27,563 bases of DNA from positions 1 through 27,563 of the forward strand of contig JAEDJD010000026.1 of the NCBI GenBank assembly GCA_016296505.1, in the 5' to 3' direction. Position 1 is the stretch's first letter, and every line of letters starts with the position of its first letter. Positions 15,693-22,417 of this stretch are shown in pieces. The translations under genes were made by a program, and so were the position numbers. The notes under the pieces are model-generated. The model worked only from the letters and a program-made list of their open reading frames with translations. It did not search any database and had not been told where the DNA came from. Origin of the DNA: Oscillospiraceae bacterium (GTDB lineage Bacteria; Bacillota; Clostridia; Oscillospirales; Ruminococcaceae).

Positions 15693-15697
15693 AGATC
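15676..15697. repeat. Near-perfect palindrome ending the repeat array
   Basis: Arms GATCTGCAAT (15676-15685) and ATTGCAGATC (15688-15697) flank two bases. No T run follows on the plus strand, so it is a poor terminator and could be a protein-binding site. Confidence 0.6.
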
Positions 15698-15778
15698 ATA
15701 CTATATAAAAGAAAAAGTAAGAATAAGTTAGAAAGAATCAGAGAAAAAAATCACACTTTATAAAATTTTTTCTGGATA

Positions 15779-17269
15779 TTAAAAACGCCGCGGACTTTCC
15801 ACAAATCCGCGGCGTTTTGCACAGGGAATATCAACGATTTCCATATCGTGTACTGGCATATCTTTCGCATAGTCGGCATCCTCACCGAATTTCAGATTCT
15901 CGGTGAGCAGATAATCTGTCATCTCACCATTGCTGTTATAACCGACATATCGCAGCAGAATGCCTGTTTCCGTATCAATGGTCATATCATATTCGGATAC
16001 GTCCAACGCCTCGCAGGGTTCCCCGTCAAGATAACCGTGCAGTGTTACGCATGGTCTGCCGAACATCTCCGTTGAACCGGTAATCTCCCATTTAGAAAAA
16101 TCCTGGAGAAATACCGTGCAGTAATACTCCGGATTCATTGCCTGCATCGCCTGAACGCCCGGTATGATTGCGTCTCGGATCACCATGAGGTCTGGCTCCG
16201 CCTGTACATCGCTGTAGGTAATCGGTTCGCGATACCAGATACGGTGGCGATCATAGTGCATGGTTCTATAGCACACACCCTCGTCCGCGTATGCCGCGTA
16301 GAGCGCCGGATTTTCAAAGCGGCACCATCCGGACGCTTCGTAATTGAGACCTTTGACATCTTCCGCAGTATATTCCGCAAGCGTATCGTTTTTATAATAT
16401 TCCGCTTCCTCAAAGCCGATTCCCATATTCAGATCGCACTGAAAATCGTATATATTGATTCCATAGGTAATATCGTCATCGACTCCAAGCTGATCCGCAG
16501 AGACAACCGTTCCGGATACACGGCTGAAATAATTTATGCTGTTGCGCATCCGATCATAAATGCCTTCCTGCGTGGTCATATCGCAATTGTTCTGATAAAC
16601 CGAAATATTATCCCAGAATTCCGGCGTATTGAGCGTATCCTCTCTGCACCATGTCAAACGCTTTTGAAACGTGGGGTCGTCCTGATCGTGCGCCGCATTG
16701 CGCACCACAGCCTCCGCCTCCGCCGGAATCTGATACCAGCTTTCCTCGCCGCTGCTTCTTACGATCTGGACATGGCCGTTCCCATAGAACACCATCCGCA
16801 TCGGATTTTCCTGATCGTAATAATACAGAAGATGCAGCGTTACGCTTTCGCCGTCCGGCATAAATTCCTCCTGCGCAAGCGGCGTCCATTCGGTATACGC
16901 AAGCGCGTCTTCAATATCATGATACTGGTTTTCGGTCGGCTCCAGCGCATACGGCGCATATGCCGGCGACGTCAGCCGAAGCGTAGAGTTCAAGAGAATT
17001 TCCCAAGGCTCTGCCGCTGCTTCCTCCACGCTTGCTGTCATCTCCTGAATGTCCGTGACCGCGGAGGTCGCCGGATTCATTTCGTTTGCATGATGGCGCG
17101 GCAGAATCATCACCGCAGCCATACCGGCACAGCAGACCGCTGCCGCGCCGATGATTCTTGGCAGAACGGGTTTTGATTGGATCATTGCCGCTGCCGCACG
17201 GGCGTCGGCTTTCTGCTGATAACGCGGCGGAATATCGCGCATCATTTCTTTCAACTGTCGATTTGTCAT
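15779..17269 (-). CDS. Single-pass membrane protein paired with an ECF sigma factor, 496 aa
   Basis: It is probably the regulator (anti-sigma or sensor) of the sigma factor encoded just upstream. It has a short cytoplasmic N-terminus with MRDIPPRY (residues 10-17), one membrane helix (about 36-56), then about 440 extracellular residues. The last third (YDMTIDTETGILLRYVGYNS, TDYLLTENLKFG) looks like the beta-sheet folds of LolA/RseB-type sensors; this is a weak resemblance. No zinc anti-sigma motif is seen. The ATG overlaps the sigma stop as ATGA, and the ribosome site AAGGAGGGG is formed by the last codons of the sigma gene. The protein at 22414-23670 shares this layout. Confidence 0.75.
   Translation of the reverse strand: MTNRQLKEMMRDIPPRYQQKADARAAAAMIQSKPVLPRIIGAAAVCCAGMAAVMILPRHHANEMNPATSAVTDIQEMTASVEEAAAEPWEILLNSTLRLTSPAYAPYALEPTENQYHDIEDALAYTEWTPLAQEEFMPDGESVTLHLLYYYDQENPMRMVFYGNGHVQIVRSSGEESWYQIPAEAEAVVRNAAHDQDDPTFQKRLTWCREDTLNTPEFWDNISVYQNNCDMTTQEGIYDRMRNSINYFSRVSGTVVSADQLGVDDDITYGINIYDFQCDLNMGIGFEEAEYYKNDTLAEYTAEDVKGLNYEASGWCRFENPALYAAYADEGVCYRTMHYDRHRIWYREPITYSDVQAEPDLMVIRDAIIPGVQAMQAMNPEYYCTVFLQDFSKWEITGSTEMFGRPCVTLHGYLDGEPCEALDVSEYDMTIDTETGILLRYVGYNSNGEMTDYLLTENLKFGEDADYAKDMPVHDMEIVDIPCAKRRGFVESPRRF
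15781..15817. terminator. Bidirectional terminator overlapping the end of the membrane-protein gene
   Basis: A perfect 13-bp stem (arms 15781-15793 and 15805-15817) encodes the last residues of the minus-strand protein (about KRRGFVESPRRF) and is followed on that strand by TTTTTAATAT. On the plus strand it ends with TTTT, so it can also stop transcription from the dockerin side. Confidence 0.8.
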
Positions 17270-17823
17270 AATAGCCCCTCCTTGTCGAGATATTGTATCA
17301 GTTTCCGGCGCGTGTGCATCAGCGATTTACGGACGTATACGCCGGAAATCCCAAATTTTTTTGCAATTTCACGCGGCGGCGTATCATTGTGCCAGCGCTC
17401 TGTGAATATGGTCTGCGCGTCATCGGAAAGCGTATCGAGAAACCGTACAACCGCTTCGGTCAGCATCTTATGCGAAAGCGTAGTTTCGACCGTTTCCACG
17501 GACGACAGCGTATCTCCGATGGCGTCGATGGATACCGCCGTATGATCGCCGCCGCGTTTCTGCGCCTGCTGTCGCCGCACGCTGTCGAGCGCTGTCCGCT
17601 GGGTCAGCGTTATGATAAACGCCTCCAGATTCTGCGGATGCGCAGGCGGAATCTGCTGCCAAAGCTTCATCAGCACATCGCTGACGCACTCCTCTGCGTC
17701 CTCCTGCGTATGCAAATATTTTTTTGCCGTCCGCAGACAAGCCGCGCCATACTGCGCAGATACTGCCTGTACTGCACGTTCCTCTCGCGCTTGAAATAAC
17801 GCTATGATTATTTCATCTGTCAT
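17266..17823 (-). CDS. ECF-type RNA polymerase sigma factor, 185 aa
   Basis: It has the two core regions of an ECF sigma factor: region 2 (about 20-85; AAKKYLHTQEDAEECVSDV and an LEAFIITLTQRTALDSVRRQ segment that would melt the -10) and region 4 (about 128-180; FLDTLSDDAQTIFTERWHND, IAKKFGISGVYVRKSLMHTR helix-turn-helix). I start at the ATG at 17823, preceded by AAAGGTGG. The C-terminus KEGLL doubles as the ribosome site for the overlapping membrane-protein gene. A sigma-A promoter and a GGAAC box upstream suggest both housekeeping and self-driven transcription. A close relative lies at 21827-22417. Confidence 0.9.
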   Translation of the reverse strand: MTDEIIIALFQAREERAVQAVSAQYGAACLRTAKKYLHTQEDAEECVSDVLMKLWQQIPPAHPQNLEAFIITLTQRTALDSVRRQQAQKRGGDHTAVSIDAIGDTLSSVETVETTLSHKMLTEAVVRFLDTLSDDAQTIFTERWHNDTPPREIAKKFGISGVYVRKSLMHTRRKLIQYLDKEGLL

Positions 17824-18014
17824 ATCTTTTCCACCTTTCGGAATCTCTCTATCACAGAAGTGGCAAAGCAAATCGTTTTGTTCCAATCAATTTCCAAAAA
17901 ATTTTGAATCGAATGGAAATCCTGCGCTGTCATATAGATTCTGTCTTTGGGGATCCCTCTATCCCGGAAGTCGCAAAGAAAATCGTTTTGTTCCAATCAA
18001 TTTCCAAAAAATAT
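17820..18014 (-). repeat. Partly duplicated sigma-gene leader with a 110-bp period
   Basis: The leader from about 17903 down to the start codon at 17823 is repeated at about 18013 down to a relic ATGACAG at 17933-17927. The shift is exactly 110 bp with no gaps, and 57 of 63 bases match in the best part (17840-17902 against 17950-18012). Both copies contain TTGGAACAAAACG. The downstream copy precedes the living gene; the upstream copy leads into unrelated sequence. Confidence 0.8.
17880..17884 (-). promoter_or_regulatory. GGAAC box, possible ECF -35, before the first sigma gene
   Basis: GGAAC on the minus strand lies exactly 56 nt before the ATG at 17823, the same distance as in the second sigma gene (21766-21770 to 21827). 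GGAAC is the classic ECF -35 core, so a self-regulated promoter is likely. No shared -10 was resolved. The duplicated leader carries another copy at 17990-17994. Confidence 0.45.
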
Positions 18015-18027
18015 GTAAATGAAGCAA

Positions 18028-18060
18028 AGCCTGAGAAGAAATACAGCATCCTCTCAGGCT
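18028..18060 (-). terminator. Leader hairpin, possible attenuator
   Basis: A perfect 9-bp stem (arms 18052-18060 and 18028-18036) lies about 15 nt after the predicted start of minus-strand transcription and is followed by TTTGCTTCATTT. It could terminate part of the transcripts before the sigma gene. Confidence 0.45.
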
Positions 18061-18080
18061 CATGAACATTTTTCGCTTTC

Positions 18081-18109
18081 ATTATAGCACATCGCACGGT
18101 CAAAGTCAA
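18081..18109 (-). promoter_or_regulatory. Sigma-A promoter upstream of the first sigma gene
   Basis: On the minus strand TTGACT (18109-18104) is followed after 17 nt by TATAAT (18086-18081). The leader to the sigma start codon would be about 250 nt, which is long and includes the hairpin and the duplicated segment. Confidence 0.75.
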
Positions 18110-18136
18110 TATCGAAATGCAAAATCGTTCTGCCGC

Positions 18137-18165
18137 TTGACTTTCCCGGCATCTTCCGATATAAT
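18137..18165 (+). promoter_or_regulatory. Sigma-A promoter of the ABC exporter genes
   Basis: TTGACT (18137-18142) and TATAAT (18160-18165) are separated by 17 nt, about 40 nt before the first exporter gene. It is divergent from the sigma-gene promoter and shares its -35 hexamer. Confidence 0.8.
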
Positions 18166-18205
18166 ATAGAATGGAAAGATTTGTGATACGGAGGTTTTGA
18201 CTGCA

Positions 18206-19945
18206 ATGAAGAAATTGCTGCATTTTCTTGCAGATTATAAAAAGGAATGTATTCTCGGACCGCTGTTCAAAATGCTCGAAGCAACCTTTGAACTGTTCGT
18301 TCCGCTTGTCGTCAAATCCATGATCGACAAGGGCATCGCAAACGGCGATACCGGCTATATCATATGGATGTGTCTGCTTCTGGCGCTGCTCGCAGCGGTC
18401 GGTCTGACAAATACGCTCTTTGCACAGTATTTCGCCGCAAAAGCCGCTGCCGGTTTTTCCGCGAAGCTTCGCCGCGCACTGATGGCGCATATTCAGCGCA
18501 TGACCTATACCGACCTCGATACGCTCGGCACATCCTCCCTGATTACCCGCATGACCAGCGATGTCAATCAGCTCCAGACCGGCATTAACCTGACCATCAG
18601 ACTGCTGCTTCGTTCGCCGTTTATCGTATTCGGCGCGATGATTATGGCTTTCACGGTCGATGTGAAGGCTGCGCTTGTCTTTGTCGTTGCGATTCCGCTG
18701 CTGTCGGTTGTCGTGTTCGGCATCATGCTGCTGACAATCCCGATGTACCGTAAGGTGCAGGAGCGCCTCGACATCGTGACCGAAACCACACGCGAAAACC
18801 TGACCGGCGTTCGCGTCATCCGCGCATTCCGCAACGAGGAAGCCGAAGCCGAGGAATTCCGTCAGGAAAACCGCCTGCTTGTCGCTATGCAGAAATCGGT
18901 CGGCAAGCTTTCCGCGCTCATGAATCCGCTGACTTATGTGATCGTCAATCTTGCCGTATGCGCGCTGATTTATGTCGGTGCGCTGCGCGTGGACGCCGGC
19001 GTTCTGACGCAGGGCGCGGTCATTGCACTGTATAATTATATGTCGCAGATTCTGGTGGAGCTGATTAAATTCGTCAATTTCATTATCAGCGTCACAAAAG
19101 CTGTCGCCTGCGGCAACCGCGTCCAAGCCGTACTCGAATCCGGCACGCTGATTCCGGAAAATCATCACGAACCGCAAATCCCTGTCGAAAACCGCGGCAG
19201 AATTTGCTTCGATCATGTGTCGTTCACCTATGAAAACGCAGCAGAACCATCGCTTTCGGATATCAGCTTCACGGCGGAGCGCGGCGATGTGATCGGCATT
19301 ATCGGCGGTACGGGTTCCGGCAAATCCACCCTCGTCAACCTGATTCCGCGCTTCTACGAGCCGTCTGCCGGCAGCATTACCATCGACGGCGTCCCAAGCG
19401 CAGAGTTTCCGCATCATGCACTGCGCAAACGCATCGGCATTGTGCCGCAGAAGGCGGTTTTGTTCCATGGCACAATCCGGCAGAATCTCCAATGGGGCTG
19501 CGCCAACGCTTCCGATGAAGAATTGCATACCGCGCTGAAAACCGCGCAGGCGCTCGACGTCGTGAAATCCAAGCCGAACGGTCTCGACGAAACAATCGCC
19601 GAGGGCGGCAGAAATTTCTCCGGCGGTCAGCGGCAGCGCCTGACGATCGCACGCGCGCTTGTCCGTCAGCCGGAGTTCCTGATTCTCGACGACAGCGCCT
19701 CCGCGCTCGATTACGCTACGGACGCTGCGCTGCGCCAGTCGCTGAAAGCGCTTCCATATCGTCCGACCATCTTTATCGTTTCGCAGCGAACCGCCTCCAT
19801 TCAGCACGCGGACAAAATCCTCGTACTGGACGATGGTGCGCTCGCCGGCGCCGGTACGCATCAGACGCTCCTGCAATCCTGCCCCGTCTATCAGGAAATC
19901 TATGCTTCACAGTTCCCCAAAGAGGAGGTGGCGCAAAATGGCTGA
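18206..19945 (+). CDS. ABC exporter half-transporter with degenerate ATPase site, 579 aa
   Basis: It has a six-helix membrane domain (about 15-310) and a nucleotide-binding domain (about 335-570). Walker A is GGTGSGKST (about 366), the signature is FSGGQ (about 471), Walker B is FLILDDSASALD (about 492), and the switch region reads VSQRTAS. The catalytic Glu after Walker B is Asp and the switch His is Gln, so this subunit supplies a degenerate catalytic half but an intact signature motif. This pattern is that of heterodimeric exporters such as BmrCD and TM287/288. I start at the ATG at 18206 (GGAGG 11 nt upstream); a TTG at 18197 is too close to the ribosome site. It overlaps the partner gene by 8 nt. 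The substrate is unknown. Confidence 0.93.
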   Translation: MKKLLHFLADYKKECILGPLFKMLEATFELFVPLVVKSMIDKGIANGDTGYIIWMCLLLALLAAVGLTNTLFAQYFAAKAAAGFSAKLRRALMAHIQRMTYTDLDTLGTSSLITRMTSDVNQLQTGINLTIRLLLRSPFIVFGAMIMAFTVDVKAALVFVVAIPLLSVVVFGIMLLTIPMYRKVQERLDIVTETTRENLTGVRVIRAFRNEEAEAEEFRQENRLLVAMQKSVGKLSALMNPLTYVIVNLAVCALIYVGALRVDAGVLTQGAVIALYNYMSQILVELIKFVNFIISVTKAVACGNRVQAVLESGTLIPENHHEPQIPVENRGRICFDHVSFTYENAAEPSLSDISFTAERGDVIGIIGGTGSGKSTLVNLIPRFYEPSAGSITIDGVPSAEFPHHALRKRIGIVPQKAVLFHGTIRQNLQWGCANASDEELHTALKTAQALDVVKSKPNGLDETIAEGGRNFSGGQRQRLTIARALVRQPEFLILDDSASALDYATDAALRQSLKALPYRPTIFIVSQRTASIQHADKILVLDDGALAGAGTHQTLLQSCPVYQEIYASQFPKEEVAQNG

Positions 19946-21713
19946 TCCAAAGAAATCCCTCTGGACGCGGACAATCCGCCGCATCCTGCACGACCTCGCC
20001 GGATATAAAAAATGGCTGATCCTGACGCTCCTGCTTGCCGTCGTAACCGTTGCGCTCACGCTGCTCGTCCCGATCTTCATCGGCAATGCCATCGACTGCA
20101 TCGCCGCTGCCGGAAACGTCAATTTCGGCGCTGTTACACGGATTTTACTGACAATCGGACTTTCGGTTGCCGTAACCGCGCTCGCACAGTGGGTCATGAG
20201 CGTCGCCCATAACAAAATTACCTACGAGGTGATCGAGGATATCCGGAACCGCGCGATCGACCGTATTGAGCGTCTGCCGCTTTCCTATCTCGATACGCAC
20301 CCGACCGGCACGACGGTCAGCCGCATGATCTCCGACGTAGACCAGTTCGCGGACGGTATGCTCATGGGCTTTACGCAGCTGTTCACGGGCGTTCTGACGA
20401 TTCTCGGTACGCTGATCTTCATGCTGACGATTCATCCGGCAATCACGCTTGTCGTCATCGTGATGACGCCGCTTTCGCTGTTTGTCGCGGCGTTCATCGC
20501 CAAGCGGACTTACGCAATGTTTCAGCTTCAGGCAGAGATCCGCGCCGAACAGACCGCGATGATCCATGAAACTGTTTCCAATCAGAAAATTGTACAGGCG
20601 TTCGCCCATGAAGCCGAAACCATGTCCGATTTTGACAAGCTCAACGACCGTCTTGCCGAGGCTTCCCTGAAAGCCACCTTTTTCTCCTCGCTGACCAATC
20701 CCTGCACGCGCTTCGTCAATGCGCTGGTTTACGCGACAGTCGGCTTGACCGGCGCACTCGCCGCAATCCGCGGCAGTATCAGCGTCGGACAGCTCTCGTG
20801 CTTCCTCAGCTACGCAAACCAATATACCAAGCCTTTCAACGAAATCTCCGGCGTGATGACCGAACTGCAAAACGCGTTCGCCTGTGCCGACCGCATCTTC
20901 GCTCTGATTGACGAGCCGACCGAAATCCCCGATCAGCCGGACGCCATCGAGATGAAACAGGCAAAGGGCGACGTGCAGTTTCAGGATATTTCCTTTTCCT
21001 ATGTGCCGGAACGTCCGCTGATTTCGCATTGCTCGATTTCGGTGAAGTCCGGTCAGCGCGTGGCAATCGTCGGGCCGACCGGCTGCGGAAAAACAACCCT
21101 CATCAATCTGATTATGCGGTTTTATGACGTCAGCGACGGCGCAATCCGTATCGACGGGAACGATCTGCGCGACGTCACCCGACATAGCCTGCGCCAGAAT
21201 ATCGGCATGGTTTTGCAGGAGACATGGCTCAAAAATGCGACCGTCCGCGAAAATCTCCGCATGGGTAAGCCGGACGCAACCGACGAGGAAATCATCGAAG
21301 CCGCAAAAGCCGCACACGCGCATAGCTTCATCAAGCGTCTGCCGCAGGGCTACGACACCGTCATCAGCGATAAAAACGGCGCGCTCTCGCAGGGGCAGCG
21401 ACAGCTTTTGTGTATTGCGCGATTGATGCTCTGTCTGCCGCCGATGCTGATTCTCGATGAGGCGACCTCCTCGATTGATACCCGTACTGAGCTGAAAATT
21501 CAGGAGGCGTTCCAGAAAATGATGCAGGGACGGACTTCCTTTATCGTCGCGCACCGGCTCTCGACCATTCGCGAGGCAGACCTGATTCTCGTCATGAAGG
21601 ACGGTCAGATCATCGAGCAGGGCAATCACAGCGAACTCATGCAAAAGGGCGGTTTCTATACCGCGCTCTGTCAAAGCCAGTTCGGCGGCGTGAGCAATCC
21701 GCAGGAAGTATGA
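19938..21713 (+). CDS. ABC exporter half-transporter with intact catalytic residues, 591 aa
   Basis: This is the partner of the protein at 18206-19945. It has a membrane domain (about 25-325) and a nucleotide-binding domain (about 350-585) with Walker A GPTGCGKTT (about 378), Walker B MLILDEATSSID with the catalytic Glu (about 505), and the switch His in VAHRLSTI (about 537). Its signature is LSQGQ rather than LSGGQ (about 484). Together the two subunits form one competent site (this Walker A/B with the partner FSGGQ) and one degenerate site. GAGGAGG precedes the ATG, which lies inside the end of the partner gene. No terminator separates it from the following sigma gene, so they may be co-transcribed. 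Confidence 0.93.
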   Translation: MADPKKSLWTRTIRRILHDLAGYKKWLILTLLLAVVTVALTLLVPIFIGNAIDCIAAAGNVNFGAVTRILLTIGLSVAVTALAQWVMSVAHNKITYEVIEDIRNRAIDRIERLPLSYLDTHPTGTTVSRMISDVDQFADGMLMGFTQLFTGVLTILGTLIFMLTIHPAITLVVIVMTPLSLFVAAFIAKRTYAMFQLQAEIRAEQTAMIHETVSNQKIVQAFAHEAETMSDFDKLNDRLAEASLKATFFSSLTNPCTRFVNALVYATVGLTGALAAIRGSISVGQLSCFLSYANQYTKPFNEISGVMTELQNAFACADRIFALIDEPTEIPDQPDAIEMKQAKGDVQFQDISFSYVPERPLISHCSISVKSGQRVAIVGPTGCGKTTLINLIMRFYDVSDGAIRIDGNDLRDVTRHSLRQNIGMVLQETWLKNATVRENLRMGKPDATDEEIIEAAKAAHAHSFIKRLPQGYDTVISDKNGALSQGQRQLLCIARLMLCLPPMLILDEATSSIDTRTELKIQEAFQKMMQGRTSFIVAHRLSTIREADLILVMKDGQIIEQGNHSELMQKGGFYTALCQSQFGGVSNPQEV

Positions 21714-21765
21714 CAAAATCCCTTTTTCGCAATATATCCCCCATACTGCCTCGCGATACAAGAAC

Positions 21766-21770
21766 GGAAC
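21766..21770 (+). promoter_or_regulatory. GGAAC box, possible ECF -35, before the second sigma gene
   Basis: GGAAC lies exactly 56 nt before the ATG at 21827, matching the first sigma gene. In both leaders CTGT follows 22 nt after the box, but no clear -10 at the usual distance is seen. Confidence 0.45.
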
Positions 21771-21826
21771 ATTTTTGAAAAATATCAGGAAGCTGTAACC
21801 TTGCCGGTGTCATCCGGTGATATTAG

Positions 21827-22417
21827 ATGAAGGCGCAAACTCGAAAGGCGGTGGACGCTACGAACGATAATGCAATCATCCAACTATTTGAAGAACGAAA
21901 CGAGCAGGCGCTGCTCGAAACAACCGGACGTTATGGCGCGCTCTGCCGTTCGATTGCACGCAATATCGTCGGGACGGAGGAGGACGCCGAGGAATGTCTC
22001 AACGACGCACTGTTCGGCGCATGGAACGCGATTCCTCCGGCTCGTCCTCAGAACTTCGGCGCGTATTTTTTGACGCTTGTGCGCAATTTTGCCCTCAAAA
22101 AATATGCGGCTGCTCATGCGGAAAAACGCGGCGGCGGTCAGATGACTGCCGCGCTCGATGAAATCTCCGAAATCCTTGCCTCCGGCGAAAACGTGGAACG
22201 CGATATCGACAGGCGTTCCATGCTCGACGCCGTCACGCGCTTTCTCGGAACGCTCCCCGATCATCAGCGAAATCTGTTTGTCCGGCGTTATTATCATACA
22301 TCCTCGATCGCAGAAATTGCGGAATTATTTGAGATGTCGGAAAGCAATGTTAAGGTCACTCTGTCGCGCGTCCGGAAACGTCTGCGCGATCAACTGCGGA
22401 AGGAGGGATTGCTTTGA
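21827..22417 (+). CDS. ECF-type RNA polymerase sigma factor, 196 aa
   Basis: It is related to the sigma factor at 17266-17823 along its whole length: region 2 (GTEEDAEECLNDALFGAWNAI, about 45-65; FGAYFLTLVRNFALKKYAA) and region 4 (FLGTLPDHQRNLFVRRYYH; IAELFEMSESNVKVTLSRVR helix-turn-helix). Both share EDAEEC, IPPA-PQN, KRGG and the C-terminus KEGLL. The ATG at 21827 has only a modest ribosome site (GGTGAT), but the conserved 56-nt distance to GGAAC supports it; a GTG at 21851 is the alternative. Its stop overlaps the next start as TTGA, and its last codons form the AAGGAGGG ribosome site. Confidence 0.88.
   Translation: MKAQTRKAVDATNDNAIIQLFEERNEQALLETTGRYGALCRSIARNIVGTEEDAEECLNDALFGAWNAIPPARPQNFGAYFLTLVRNFALKKYAAAHAEKRGGGQMTAALDEISEILASGENVERDIDRRSMLDAVTRFLGTLPDHQRNLFVRRYYHTSSIAEIAELFEMSESNVKVTLSRVRKRLRDQLRKEGLL

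Larger units (their letters stand above)
17824..18205. other. 380-bp divergent control region between sigma gene and ABC exporter
   Basis: It holds no gene. From left to right it contains the duplicated leader of the sigma gene, a 9-bp hairpin, a minus-strand sigma-A promoter, a plus-strand sigma-A promoter, and the GGAGG ribosome site of the exporter gene. Short reading frames within the leader lack support. Confidence 0.6.

Noticed and set aside
17930..19876. A 648-aa minus-strand frame opposite the first exporter gene
   Set aside because: It is a long antisense shadow of a clear ABC transporter gene in GC-skewed coding sequence and has no family resemblance.
20145..21761. A 538-aa minus-strand frame opposite the second exporter gene
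   Set aside because: It is antisense to a gene with intact Walker and signature motifs; the translated shadow looks random.
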